Source of the DNA: Opitutaceae bacterium
Lineage (GTDB): Bacteria; Verrucomicrobiota; Verrucomicrobiia; Opitutales; Opitutaceae
Direction of reading: 5' to 3'
Length of the DNA stretch: 55,492 bases
Assembly (NCBI GenBank): GCA_028281165.1
Contig: JANQKI010000097.1
Coordinates: 1-55,492, forward strand
The notes under the pieces are model-generated. The model was not told where the DNA came from and made no database searches. It saw nothing but the letters and a program-made list of their open reading frames with translations. Of this stretch, positions 18,230-26,634 are shown piece by piece (the first letter of the stretch is position 1; each line of letters begins with the position of its first letter). The position numbers and the translations under genes are program-made.

Positions 18230-19097
18230 TCACTGGCGAACTTGGCTACTACTGCTCGCACTAGTTTTCGCCTCTATAGCGAGCGCAGTTGTTCATAAGG
18301 TCAAAAAAGGCGAAACTCTCTCGCAAATCGCTGGCAACTACGGCGTCACCGTTGAATCGATAAAGCGAGCAAATGGCATTAAAGACGCCAATAAGATCAG
18401 GCTTGGTCAAAGGCTGGAAATTCCAGGCGGCGAACAAGCGTTTTTTGAATACACGATAAAGCCAGGCGACAGCTTGTCTGAAATTGCCGCTCAGAATGGA
18501 TTGAGCTCGAGGCAATTGGCTCGATTCAATGGTATCCGAAATGTGAATAAAATTAGAGCTGGGCAAGTCATACGGATTCCGACTGGTGATAAAGCCAAAT
18601 CCCATCCTGCTCTTCCGGCTTCGATAAAGGCCAGTCTAGACAAGACTCGAATAAAGTCAGGAAAATGGCGGTATATCGTCATTCATCATAGCGGCACCTT
18701 GAGAGATAGCGCGAAGGGGATGGATCGCTACCACAGAGAGGAAAGAAGAATGGAGAATGGCCTAGCCTATCATTTCGTGATCGGGAATGGCAAGGGAATG
18801 GGCGACGGAGAGATATTCGTAGGAGATCGTTGGAAAAAACAGATTCAAGGAGGCCATCTATCCAGTCTAAAACTCAATCAAATCAGCATCGGCATTTGCC
18901 TGGTGGGGAACTTTGAAAAGACAAGACCGACCTCAAAACAGATGGAAAGATTGGAAGCTTTAGTCGCCTATCTTGCCGATAAAGCTCCCATATCCTTCAG
19001 GCACATCACTACCCATACGACAATCAATACGAATCCCACCGTGTGCCCGGGGCGTTATTTCCCAACCAGCCAGTTCAAAAAGAAATTCGAAGGCTAA
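18216..19097 (+). CDS. Secreted N-acetylmuramoyl-L-alanine amidase with two LysM repeats
   Basis: 293 residues. A signal peptide (about 1-24) leads to two LysM peptidoglycan-binding repeats (about 26-70 and 77-122) and an Amidase_2/PGRP-type zinc amidase domain (150-290). Zinc ligands are visible as His157 in VIHHSG, His267 in THTTINTNPT and Cys277 in VCPGRYFP. It cleaves the bond between MurNAc and L-Ala, so it acts in wall turnover or recycling outside the cytoplasm. It starts within the SET gene (14-base overlap). Confidence 0.92.
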   Translation: MLAHSHWRTWLLLLALVFASIASAVVHKVKKGETLSQIAGNYGVTVESIKRANGIKDANKIRLGQRLEIPGGEQAFFEYTIKPGDSLSEIAAQNGLSSRQLARFNGIRNVNKIRAGQVIRIPTGDKAKSHPALPASIKASLDKTRIKSGKWRYIVIHHSGTLRDSAKGMDRYHREERRMENGLAYHFVIGNGKGMGDGEIFVGDRWKKQIQGGHLSSLKLNQISIGICLVGNFEKTRPTSKQMERLEALVAYLADKAPISFRHITTHTTINTNPTVCPGRYFPTSQFKKKFEG

Positions 19098-19109
19098 GTC
19101 CCTCTCGTC

Positions 19110-19625
19110 TTAATTTCGATTGGTCGTCTTCTTGGATTCCAAGAAGCCCTCGGAATATTCGGCTAAATAGGGAACACTACTGTAGATGCCTGAGTTACTT
19201 CCAAACATTAGCTTCCAAGAAGTAAATTCTGGCTCGCGAGAATAATCGCGATTCACCCAACGGTAGCGCCAAGCCTCTGGATTTTCCATCGGATATTCCA
19301 CAACAACAAACCAGGTAACCATTTTGCCAAAATGACCCTTGGGAATGATCCATCCTTGCACCTCAAACCGACTATCGCCGAGCTCCTTTAAACGTGACTC
19401 GAAATCGCCCCAAATGCCCATTGAATTAAAGCGAACAGGATTGAATTCGCTTTCTCGGACAATCTCGAAATTGAAAGTCTCAATGACATAATCCCTCGCC
19501 AGCTTGAAAACTTCAAGACGATGGGCAGACATCTCTTCTTCGCTAGGATTGAATTCGGGCATCTTGCTAGCTTTGGCTAGAGCCAGGAAAGCAAAACACG
19601 TAAAGACTGCCAGAATTCGATTCAT
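19110..19625 (-). CDS. Secreted protein of unknown function
   Basis: 171 residues from the ATG at 19625, chosen because it begins a standard signal peptide (MNRILAVFTCFAFLALAKA). A longer frame from 19730 adds 35 residues with no secretory character. The mature part is rich in aromatic residues (WGDFESRL, WFVVVEYPMENPEAWRYRW) and has no motif I recognise. It may be a small periplasmic beta-rich protein. It converges with the amidase, 12 bases apart, and no partner gene is apparent. Confidence 0.68.
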   Translation of the reverse strand: MNRILAVFTCFAFLALAKASKMPEFNPSEEEMSAHRLEVFKLARDYVIETFNFEIVRESEFNPVRFNSMGIWGDFESRLKELGDSRFEVQGWIIPKGHFGKMVTWFVVVEYPMENPEAWRYRWVNRDYSREPEFTSWKLMFGSNSGIYSSVPYLAEYSEGFLESKKTTNRN

Positions 19626-19840
19626 CAGAGTGGTTATCGGTCTGAAATGACCCCTTTTAAGCAAGGGGTTCCAATTCACTCCTTTATCAAAAATGCTATG
19701 GAATATGAGTAAGGCCCTAGAAGCTCCCAAACTGGTTCAGATAAAATTCTTAAACTTTTAATTACCAATAAATTAAATAAAAATATGCGGCAAAAATTAT
19801 TTTCTGGAATGAGATGCGATAATTGCTAGCCTGCCTGAGC

Positions 19841-20773
19841 ATGCTCACTCCTACCCAGCAATCTCTGCTGATCGCGATGATCTTTTTTATCATGTTTGGG
19901 CTGGGATGCACCCTCTCAATCCGAGACTTTAAAAAAGCGCTGGCAAACCCTAAGCCCGTTCTCGTGGGCTTTGTTTCCCAATATCTGATTATGCCGATCC
20001 TGGCATTTACCATGGCCAAGTTGCTGAATTTGTCAGACGCGGCAGCCATTGGAATCCTGATTGTGGCGTGTAGCCCTTCGGGAACCACATCGAGTCTTTT
20101 CAACTATTTCGCCAAAGGCAACTTAGCTCTCAGCATTTCTTTAAGCACCATCACGACTGGAGCGGCGTTGGTGGCTATGCCGATATTGCTCTCGATCTAT
20201 GCAAGTCCTTTCACAAACAGCGAAATTCAGATCAATCAGGGAAAGGTAGTCGGATCGCTCTTAATCTGTCTTATCCCGGTCGTGTTTGGGATGTTACTTA
20301 AAGCCAAAAGCGAGCGCTGGGCGAAAAACATGGAAGAAACAGGCAGCGCGCTAGGGATTGGCGTTATCATCTTTCTTGTGGCTACGTGGCTTCCGCAGAA
20401 TTTCGAAAAGATGATGGACCCGAAGCAAACGAATCCAGCCATCCTCATTTCCAGTATATTTTTGGGCTTGGGAGGGTTTCTTTTTGGGTACTACTTCAGC
20501 AGAGTTCTCGGAATGAATCCACGTAACAGTAGAACCGTTTCTCTAGAAACCGGTATCCAAAACGGCCCTTTGGCATTTGCTATCATCATATTAAGCTTCG
20601 GCGAGCTACACGGTCCCATTCTTTGGCCAGCTCTATTATATTCTTTTTTCATAGTGAATACTTCCACTGTAGTCACGTATTTGCTTCGTAAATACACACG
20701 AAAAGAATGGTTCCGCTATGAAAATGAGGTTGTCAAAAAGGAGCTTTTCACCCAAGGATGGTTAAAACCATAA
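19841..20773 (+). CDS. Bile acid:sodium symporter (BASS) family transporter
   Basis: 310 residues from ATG 19841; a TTG at 19823 would add six residues. It is a hydrophobic protein of about nine or ten helices. Family marks include MIFFIMFGLGCTLSIRDFKKAL near the start, VACSPSGTTSSLFNYFAKGNLALSIS in the first half, and SLETGIQNGPLAF in the second; these are the crossed-helix motifs that bind sodium in ASBT homologues. The substrate is an organic anion that cannot be named from sequence. The region before it (19730-19840) is strongly AT-rich. Confidence 0.88.
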   Translation: MLTPTQQSLLIAMIFFIMFGLGCTLSIRDFKKALANPKPVLVGFVSQYLIMPILAFTMAKLLNLSDAAAIGILIVACSPSGTTSSLFNYFAKGNLALSISLSTITTGAALVAMPILLSIYASPFTNSEIQINQGKVVGSLLICLIPVVFGMLLKAKSERWAKNMEETGSALGIGVIIFLVATWLPQNFEKMMDPKQTNPAILISSIFLGLGGFLFGYYFSRVLGMNPRNSRTVSLETGIQNGPLAFAIIILSFGELHGPILWPALLYSFFIVNTSTVVTYLLRKYTRKEWFRYENEVVKKELFTQGWLKP

Positions 20774-20851
20774 AGAATACCCCCTCTTGACATCGGTTCA
20801 CGCGACCAGCGTGTCGTTCCTCTACCTCAATACATTCAACCCCACATTGCG

Positions 20852-21307
20852 ATGGTTAAAAAGACCAAGAATAGAAATGGTTCCTTCCTATACTGGTCAG
20901 CAGAAACATGGGCCTTTCTGACCTTGAGATTGTTTCTGGGCCTAAGATTCCTTACTGCCGGTTTTGGAAAATTTAAAGGCGAAGACGGAAGCGGATTCGG
21001 TAACTACTATGATGGATTTGTCGCCAACCAGTTGCAGACTTTTTCCAATACCGTTCTGCCCGACTTTCTCGCCTTCCTATTTATACACAGCCTTGGGTAT
21101 CTAGAAATAATATTAGGCGTTCTTCTGTTGCTAGGTGTAAAGACCAAATACGTTCTGGCTTTATTTGGACTGACCTTTGTCGCTTTGGCTTTCGGCCTAA
21201 TGCTCCTTTCCAACTCAGATGGAGTCACCAATATTGGCATTCATATCTTAATTACGGCGGCAGCCTTGTACTTTGTTAGGCATAACAAACTCGAGCTTAG
21301 GCGCTAA
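20852..21307 (+). CDS. DoxX-like integral membrane protein
   Basis: 151 residues with four predicted membrane helices. It shows LRLFLGLRFLTAGFGKF near the start, a polar insert, then LGYLEIILGVLLLLGVKT, a pattern of the DoxX/DoxD superfamily. Roles proposed for relatives range from thiosulfate oxidation to oxidative stress defence; none can be assigned here. It starts 78 bases after the BASS transporter in the same direction. The match is to the superfamily only. Confidence 0.72.
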   Translation: MVKKTKNRNGSFLYWSAETWAFLTLRLFLGLRFLTAGFGKFKGEDGSGFGNYYDGFVANQLQTFSNTVLPDFLAFLFIHSLGYLEIILGVLLLLGVKTKYVLALFGLTFVALAFGLMLLSNSDGVTNIGIHILITAAALYFVRHNKLELRR

Positions 21308-21319
21308 AACACCTCAAGT

Positions 21320-23233
21320 TTAATTAGTCTCGTACAATTGGCTAATCAAGTCGCTGTACTTCTCGTAGACGACATGCCGCTTGATTTTGAAGGTATTGGT
21401 CATCTCATCGCCGACTTCAAATGCTTTGCTCAACAATCGAACGCCATGGATATGCTCAAAGGACTTGAACCCGTTTTCTGCCGATATAAATCGTTTAACT
21501 TCTTTCGAAATTACTGATTTCGCGTCTTCTGAATCAGCTAGCTCACTTAGCTCTTTAAAGTCGAAATTCTTTTCCTTAAAGCCTTCAAGCGAAGGAACAA
21601 CGAGCACAGCTAGTTGCTTTTGATCCTGCCCCACAACCATACACTGGTCCACATAAGGTGACTCACAGAGTTTAGCTTCAATTGGGACAGGCTCGATATT
21701 CTCTCCATTCAACAACACGATAGTGTCCTTGGAACGTCCCACAATCTTGAGACAATCGTTATAGGTGAATATTCCGATGTCGCCGGTGTTGAGCCAGCCA
21801 TCTTTAAGAATGCGGCTCGTCGCGGCTTCATCCTTGTAATATCCTTTCATCACTTGGGGGCCCTTGATATGAATCTCGCCTTTCAAACCGCGCCCCTCGT
21901 TCTTATTTTTAGCGTTAGGAAAAAGAATTTCTTCTGTATTTAGATCAACAATACGTAAATCCGTATCTCGGTAAAGCGGCCCAATAGTTCCGATGACTAG
22001 TTTCTTTGAAGTTCTAACGCCAATTACTGGAGAAGTCTCCGTTAAACCATAGCCTTCAAGAACAGGTATTCCAATATAATTAAAAAAGCGATCTACATGT
22101 GGTTGCAAAGCCCCACCTCCCGAAACGGTCCCCTTAAAGCTCCCGCCCACAACAAGCCTCAGTTTTTCCAATACGACGGCATTTAATGCTACGTAAAACG
22201 GCAGAAATAGAAGGATTCTAAGAATATGAAGAACTCCTAAACACAAAGACTGCAGAAAATTTCTACCCGCCAAATCAATTGCTTTCCCCTGTAAAAAGAA
22301 GAGCGAATCCTTAACCATGTGAGAGCAAAAATATGCTGAATGAAATAGACCACGCCGTATCCAATGCGAGCCCTCAACATTTTTCATAATACGAAGGTAA
22401 AGATTTTCCCAAAGCCTTGGCGCAGAAGCCATCATCGTCGGTTTCACAATCTTAAGATCATCCCCAACCGTTCGGATACTCGTAAAGTATGTGCAACAGC
22501 CGTTGCTGATCGCTACCATTTGGAAGACCCTCTCGTAACTGTGCCAAACAGGAAGGATGGAGAGCAGACGATCGTCAGGCTCCAGAAGAAACGGAAGATT
22601 TCGAATCTGAGAGATCATATTCGCGTGAGTTAGCTGAACTCCCTTTGGCACACCCGTAGTTCCTGAGGTATAAATAACAGTGAAGAGATCTGAAGGTTGG
22701 ATGTTCTTCATGCGATCCTCAACGCCACGCGCTCCACCATTTCTAAGCTCCTTGCCTTGCGAAACCAGATCGTACAGGCTCAAAACACCTTCGACCGGTT
22801 TGGCCTTTGGATCCATCAACACAACCTTCTCAACCTTTTCAAACTTGGGCATGAGAGGAATCAATCTGTCGAGAAGGCGCTTCGTCTCTACGAATATGAT
22901 TCTAGAGTCCGAATGATTTACGATGTATTCAATTTCTGAGTTCGTGACATCTGTGCCTCTTGGAACATCAGCAGCTCCAATCATTAACGTAGCGTAATCG
23001 ACAATGTTCCATTCGACCCGATTGTCAGACAGTAGAGCAACATGGTCTTTCGCCCTAATCCCTAGCTCGATTAGAGCTTCGCCGAGACAGAGACCGAATT
23101 CAAACAAATCACGGTAACTAACCGGTTGGTAAACGCCACTCCTGGATCGGGATGCAAAGGCAGGCAGCTCTCCGTACCTCTCAGCTGCTAAGCGATAGGT
23201 ATCAGCAAGATTTTCTGCAACAACTCCGTTCAC
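21320..23233 (-). CDS. Long-chain acyl-CoA synthetase (AMP-forming)
   Basis: 637 residues, typical of the long FadD15/ACSL-like group. It has the P-loop-like YTSGTTGVPKGVQLTHANM, the A5 motif GYGLTETSPVIG, and the A7-A8 region LNTGDIGIF ... IVGRSKDTIVLLNGENIEP. A hydrophobic stretch in the middle (FFLQGKAIDLAGR ... ILRILLFLPFYVALNAVV) is usual for this group and may associate with the membrane. It activates fatty acids to acyl-CoA through an acyl-AMP. It is monocistronic, and faces away from the pilin gene. Confidence 0.93.
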   Translation of the reverse strand: MNGVVAENLADTYRLAAERYGELPAFASRSRSGVYQPVSYRDLFEFGLCLGEALIELGIRAKDHVALLSDNRVEWNIVDYATLMIGAADVPRGTDVTNSEIEYIVNHSDSRIIFVETKRLLDRLIPLMPKFEKVEKVVLMDPKAKPVEGVLSLYDLVSQGKELRNGGARGVEDRMKNIQPSDLFTVIYTSGTTGVPKGVQLTHANMISQIRNLPFLLEPDDRLLSILPVWHSYERVFQMVAISNGCCTYFTSIRTVGDDLKIVKPTMMASAPRLWENLYLRIMKNVEGSHWIRRGLFHSAYFCSHMVKDSLFFLQGKAIDLAGRNFLQSLCLGVLHILRILLFLPFYVALNAVVLEKLRLVVGGSFKGTVSGGGALQPHVDRFFNYIGIPVLEGYGLTETSPVIGVRTSKKLVIGTIGPLYRDTDLRIVDLNTEEILFPNAKNKNEGRGLKGEIHIKGPQVMKGYYKDEAATSRILKDGWLNTGDIGIFTYNDCLKIVGRSKDTIVLLNGENIEPVPIEAKLCESPYVDQCMVVGQDQKQLAVLVVPSLEGFKEKNFDFKELSELADSEDAKSVISKEVKRFISAENGFKSFEHIHGVRLLSKAFEVGDEMTNTFKIKRHVVYEKYSDLISQLYETN

Positions 23234-23587
23234 TTATGAATACAAGTAATTTTGGGGGTTAGGAAAATCATGAGAATCCAATGAATGACAGAGACGAAGA
23301 CTGCCTTTCAAGCTAAAGATTCTGCGAAAGGCTTCTTGGAGCAGCGAGAGCGTTTCCAACGCCAAAGCCATGATGGTCTATTTTCAGGACTAATCTCTGA
23401 GCTACCATATCGCAAAAGGCCAATCAAAGGAGTTTTTTATTTTAGAAACCCCTATCATCAAAATTCGCTACCTAAAATCACATCGCCTAAGAGGCTCACT
23501 ACTCAGTTATTTCCTTCCTAGTATTACAAGGATCACGGGAGACAGGAAACAGAACTTAATCCACTTTAGGCGCTAGTACTCATTCGT
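23234..23587. other. Intergenic region before the pilin gene
   Basis: About 350 bases between the start of the acyl-CoA synthetase gene and the putative pilin promoter. A 78-codon frame at 23285-23521 has an unconvincing composition and no start signal. I see no repeat or structured RNA in it. The promoter of the synthetase gene should lie at its left edge. Confidence 0.4.
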
Positions 23588-23616
23588 TTGATACACATCG
23601 CTCATTTACTGATAAT
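23588..23616 (+). promoter_or_regulatory. Sigma-70-like promoter of the pilin gene
   Basis: TTGATA at 23588-23593 and GATAAT at 23611-23616, each five of six matches to consensus, are separated by 17 bases. Transcription would start about 85 bases before the pilin ATG, leaving an 80-90 base leader. Confidence 0.5.
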
Positions 23617-23706
23617 TCACAACAAATCGTTTTCCCTACATAGACTCAACGTCGGTATATATGAGAAGATATTGTTGAAACTGATCCATCCAAGAACTCT
23701 TACCTG

Positions 23707-24186
23707 ATGCGGCATATGAAAAACAGGACAACGAATTCCAACAAAAAGGGCTTCACGCTAATAGAGATTATGATCGCTGTCCTGATCATCGGCTTATTGG
23801 CAGCAATGGCTATTCCAGTATTCAAAGCAGTCGCTTCAAACTCTAAGGCTGGAGTGTTCGCAGCAGACGTAAGAATGCTTCAAAGAGTGATGGAAGAGTA
23901 CACTATGGTCAACGGACTATACCCGCCTGACACATCGACGGGAGTCTGGCAGGCTGAATTCAGTGGCTGGGTATCTGAAGGGTTCTTTGAAGGCGACACT
24001 AGCCTCGGGGGATCATGGGATACTGAGTACGACGACAATGGCATAACGTCAGCCGTGGGTGTAGTTGATCCAACAGTAGACATTGCAGATCTAGTCAAAG
24101 TAGATCGAATTATAGACGATGGCAACCTAGCCACTGGTAAATTCCGTCAATTCGGAACCAGATTTTATTGGGTGATCGAGGAATAA
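23707..24186 (+). CDS. Type IV pilin-like / pseudopilin protein
   Basis: 159 residues. The N-terminal prepilin motif is KGFTLIE with cleavage after Gly15; Phe is then residue +1 and Glu +5 of the mature protein, followed by a hydrophobic helix ending near AMAIPVF. A globular domain ends FRQFGTRFYWVIEE and has many Asp and Gly, as in pseudopilins of type II-like systems. Prepilin peptidase and assembly genes are not in the window, so it must use machinery encoded elsewhere. An ATG nine bases downstream is also possible. Confidence 0.88.
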   Translation: MRHMKNRTTNSNKKGFTLIEIMIAVLIIGLLAAMAIPVFKAVASNSKAGVFAADVRMLQRVMEEYTMVNGLYPPDTSTGVWQAEFSGWVSEGFFEGDTSLGGSWDTEYDDNGITSAVGVVDPTVDIADLVKVDRIIDDGNLATGKFRQFGTRFYWVIEE

Positions 24187-24200
24187 GAAGCCTTTAAAAT

Positions 24201-25037
24201 TTAGATATTCTGCGGGCCGGAACTATTGGATTCCAAGATCCTAAAGAGTCTCGCTTTCCCTCGATATTCCAAGGGAATTTTTTCAAAATCCCCATCTTCG
24301 TTCAAAGGACCTTCATAGACGGGAGTTCCATTTTTATCCCTAATAGTCAGGGTTCTAGAGTTGCCTCTTTTATTGTAGTCTAAACTGCTCGTTAGATCTT
24401 CATATTTGATGGCTCGATTTCCAATCTCCATCATAATTCGCGAAGCGCTTTGATTTTCGTTATTTGTATTTGGTTTCAATCGGTGGATACGCTCACGCGC
24501 CTTCTCGATGTTTTCCTCCATCCGCTGACTCCACTTCTTCAGTTCCTCGGGATTAAATTTGTATTCAATATTTCCATCTACGTTACCAAATGACTTCAAA
24601 GGCAAGTGGAAATCGTGGCTTCCTTCCCACTTCCAAATCTTAGACTGATGCTTTGGACGGGAACCAAGAATAATGTTGGCCTCTTGCGACTGTCCTTTCC
24701 TTAAGAGAGTCACGACTACACTTTCTTCGGGATTCTTAGAACGAACAAGAACTCCTATCTGCTTGGTTCCTACCAAGATCTGATCGTCGAATTTAAGAAG
24801 TATATCATATTCTTGGATACCAGCTTTATCAGCAGGGCTGTCTGCATCAATCCTCTCCACAACTAATCCAACATCAGGATCAATGTCCAATTGGGCAGCC
24901 GTTGCAGGATGTATCGTAGAGACGTAAACGCCCAAATAAGCCTCCAATTCCTCTTCGGTTTGAGCTTTTCCGTCCTCAGCAACGGAAAGCGTGTAAGAAC
25001 AGGCCAGCAAAATAGCGATTTTTAAAAAGAGTTTCAT
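24201..25037 (-). CDS. Secreted PDZ-domain protein
   Basis: 278 residues. The signal peptide is MKLFLKIAILLACSYTLSVA; an LLAC sequence inside it is not a convincing lipobox. A PDZ domain spans about 35-125 (YLGVYVSTIHPATAAQLDID ... GLVVERIDADSPADKAGIQEYDILLKFDDQ), but no protease domain is attached. The C-terminal half is charged and helical and ends in a short beta region. As the last gene of the sigma / anti-sigma-like operon it may be the periplasmic sensor or an effector; that is inference from position. Confidence 0.82.
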   Translation of the reverse strand: MKLFLKIAILLACSYTLSVAEDGKAQTEEELEAYLGVYVSTIHPATAAQLDIDPDVGLVVERIDADSPADKAGIQEYDILLKFDDQILVGTKQIGVLVRSKNPEESVVVTLLRKGQSQEANIILGSRPKHQSKIWKWEGSHDFHLPLKSFGNVDGNIEYKFNPEELKKWSQRMEENIEKARERIHRLKPNTNNENQSASRIMMEIGNRAIKYEDLTSSLDYNKRGNSRTLTIRDKNGTPVYEGPLNEDGDFEKIPLEYRGKARLFRILESNSSGPQNI

Positions 25038-25051
25038 TAGAAAGCCTCCGG

Positions 25052-25555
25052 TTAATAAGAATTTGCGGGTACAACAACTATCTCTTCGCTAGGGCTCCAA
25101 ATTGTATAGCGAGAGGTTCCATTATTATTTTCCAACACTTGCGTATCCATATATCGAATATGAATGTTTCTGAAAAGCTCATCGTCTCCCAAAGAGTAGA
25201 TAGGACCTTGATCGGCTGCAACAACGACCCTGTAGTCTTCAACTTTGCGATAATCTTGCAAAGGTTCGCTCAAAACTGGAGAGGCTACCTCCATGCGAAA
25301 TTCCTCGGGCTCAATAGTAGCTAATTCTTCCCTAGCATCCTGAGGCAAAAGCGAACTCCAAAATGTCCAGCAGACCGCAATTGTAGCAGCAGCTCCAGCC
25401 AACAGCGGCCATGAAAATTTCCGAATCGATATCACTTTCTTCGATTCATGAACCGATGCAAGCTCCTCGGCTATTCGCTCCTCTAGCTCCCTAGAAGGAG
25501 CTTTCGGTGACAGACGAGTCAAAACGTTTTTCAATTCTTTGTCGTCAAATTCCAT
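25052..25555 (-). CDS. Membrane-anchored anti-sigma-factor-like protein
   Basis: 167 residues with a cytoplasmic N-terminal helical part (1-46), one membrane helix (about 48-68, WPLLAGAAATIAVCWTFW) and an extracytoplasmic domain. This topology, and a 25-base overlap with the ECF sigma gene before it, point to an anti-sigma factor. The canonical zinc-binding HxxxCxxC motif of ZAS-type anti-sigma factors is absent, so it would be of an atypical type. The extracytoplasmic part has no domain I recognise. Confidence 0.7.
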   Translation of the reverse strand: MEFDDKELKNVLTRLSPKAPSRELEERIAEELASVHESKKVISIRKFSWPLLAGAAATIAVCWTFWSSLLPQDAREELATIEPEEFRMEVASPVLSEPLQDYRKVEDYRVVVAADQGPIYSLGDDELFRNIHIRYMDTQVLENNNGTSRYTIWSPSEEIVVVPANSY

Positions 25556-26064
25556 TCTTTCATCCCTTTCAGTTTCGTCTTTAAAGTAGCCAGACCGTAG
25601 CGATATCTTGAAGCTGCTGTGTTTTGGGAAATTTCCAGGGCCTCTCCTATCTCATTAAAGGTCAATTCTCCCCAAATTTTCAATACAACAACCTCTCGCT
25701 GCAAATCCGGCATTTCCTGGATCGCTTGTTGTGTTGCTTCGACTAGCTCCTCATTTTCCAGCGACCGATCAAAGTAATCAGCTTCTCGTATGATAAACTC
25801 ATAGGAAGCAGATGATTCTTCTCTTCGAGCCCGTCGCCGATTCTTTCGCAACCAATCCAAAGCTGCCCAACGAACGCAGCCAAAAAGGCAGCTCACGGCA
25901 TTTTTGTTGAATCTATGCCGCTGTTTCCAGAAACGCGTAAAAGCGTCCTGAACGATGTCTTCCGCATCAGCTTGATTTTTGGCATACTGTCGCGCGAACA
26001 AAAGCATTTTGCTTCCATACTGGGTGTAAAGCTCTACCCAATTTTCTGTATTTGGAGAAGCCAC
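25531..26064 (-). CDS. ECF-family RNA polymerase sigma factor
   Basis: 177 residues with only regions 2 and 4. Region 2 (about 12-80) has YAKNQADAEDIVQDAFTRFW and VRWAALDWLRKNRRRARR. Region 4 (about 115-168) has MPDLQREVVVLKIWGELTFNEIGEALEISQNTAASRYRYGLATLK. It directs polymerase to a regulon whose members are not visible here. It is the first gene of an operon with the anti-sigma-like and PDZ genes, so self-regulation is likely; no ECF-type promoter was recognised upstream. Confidence 0.93.
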   Translation of the reverse strand: MASPNTENWVELYTQYGSKMLLFARQYAKNQADAEDIVQDAFTRFWKQRHRFNKNAVSCLFGCVRWAALDWLRKNRRRARREESSASYEFIIREADYFDRSLENEELVEATQQAIQEMPDLQREVVVLKIWGELTFNEIGEALEISQNTAASRYRYGLATLKTKLKGMKEWNLTTKN

Positions 26065-26151
26065 AAAGCGTTATCGACCATTGGTCTTCATGATTGTAAC
26101 GAAGCCCATGCTGAAATTTGTCTAAGCAAGCTGCAAAAACTATTAAATACC

Positions 26152-26526
26152 TCAAAACTGTCGTGTTTGCAGCAAAACCAGAGTGCAGGCCCGTAAAACA
26201 CCAATCCCTTCTTTTACGAGAGCATCCTCGTGAAGGGACGACTCAGTACCAGGATTAAAGATGACCCGTCTCGGCTTCTTCTCCAATATTCCAGGCAGCA
26301 AACCATCAAGCCTCTGAGGCCCAACATACAAAGTAACCGTATCAACGGGATCCGGAAAATCTAGCAAGGTTTTCCAACATTTGACTCCCAGAACCTCGGG
26401 AGCAGACGGAGCGATAGGAAAAACCGCGTACCCGTTAGCCATCAGCATTTCCTGAGCTTTAAACGAATACCGTCCAGGCTTAGGGCTCGCTCCAAGAATA
26501 GCTACCGATTGTCGGTAAGATTGCAT
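26152..26526 (-). CDS. CoA-binding domain protein (YccU-like)
   Basis: 124 residues from the ATG at 26526; a TTG further upstream would add six residues. It is a lone Rossmann-type CoA_binding domain with VAILGASPKPGRYSFKA near the start, YAVFPIAPSAPEVLGVKCW, and the later VIFNPGTESS. This is the fold of the CoA-ligase N-terminal domain found free-standing in many bacteria, with CoA or a similar nucleotide as likely ligand. The physiological role is not known. It is monocistronic. Confidence 0.85.
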   Translation of the reverse strand: MQSYRQSVAILGASPKPGRYSFKAQEMLMANGYAVFPIAPSAPEVLGVKCWKTLLDFPDPVDTVTLYVGPQRLDGLLPGILEKKPRRVIFNPGTESSLHEDALVKEGIGVLRACTLVLLQTRQF

Positions 26527-26634
26527 ACAAAAGGCGAAGAGCAAGCTATCGTAAAATGCAGCAAAAGCAAGCTCCCGAAAGGCAACATATCAGCTTGCAG
26601 AGCCTCATTCGACTAGAACATCATAACAACCCAT

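Noticed and set aside
23285-23521. 78-codon frame between the acyl-CoA synthetase and the pilin
   Set aside because: No start signal, atypical composition, and it lies in the upstream region of two genes.
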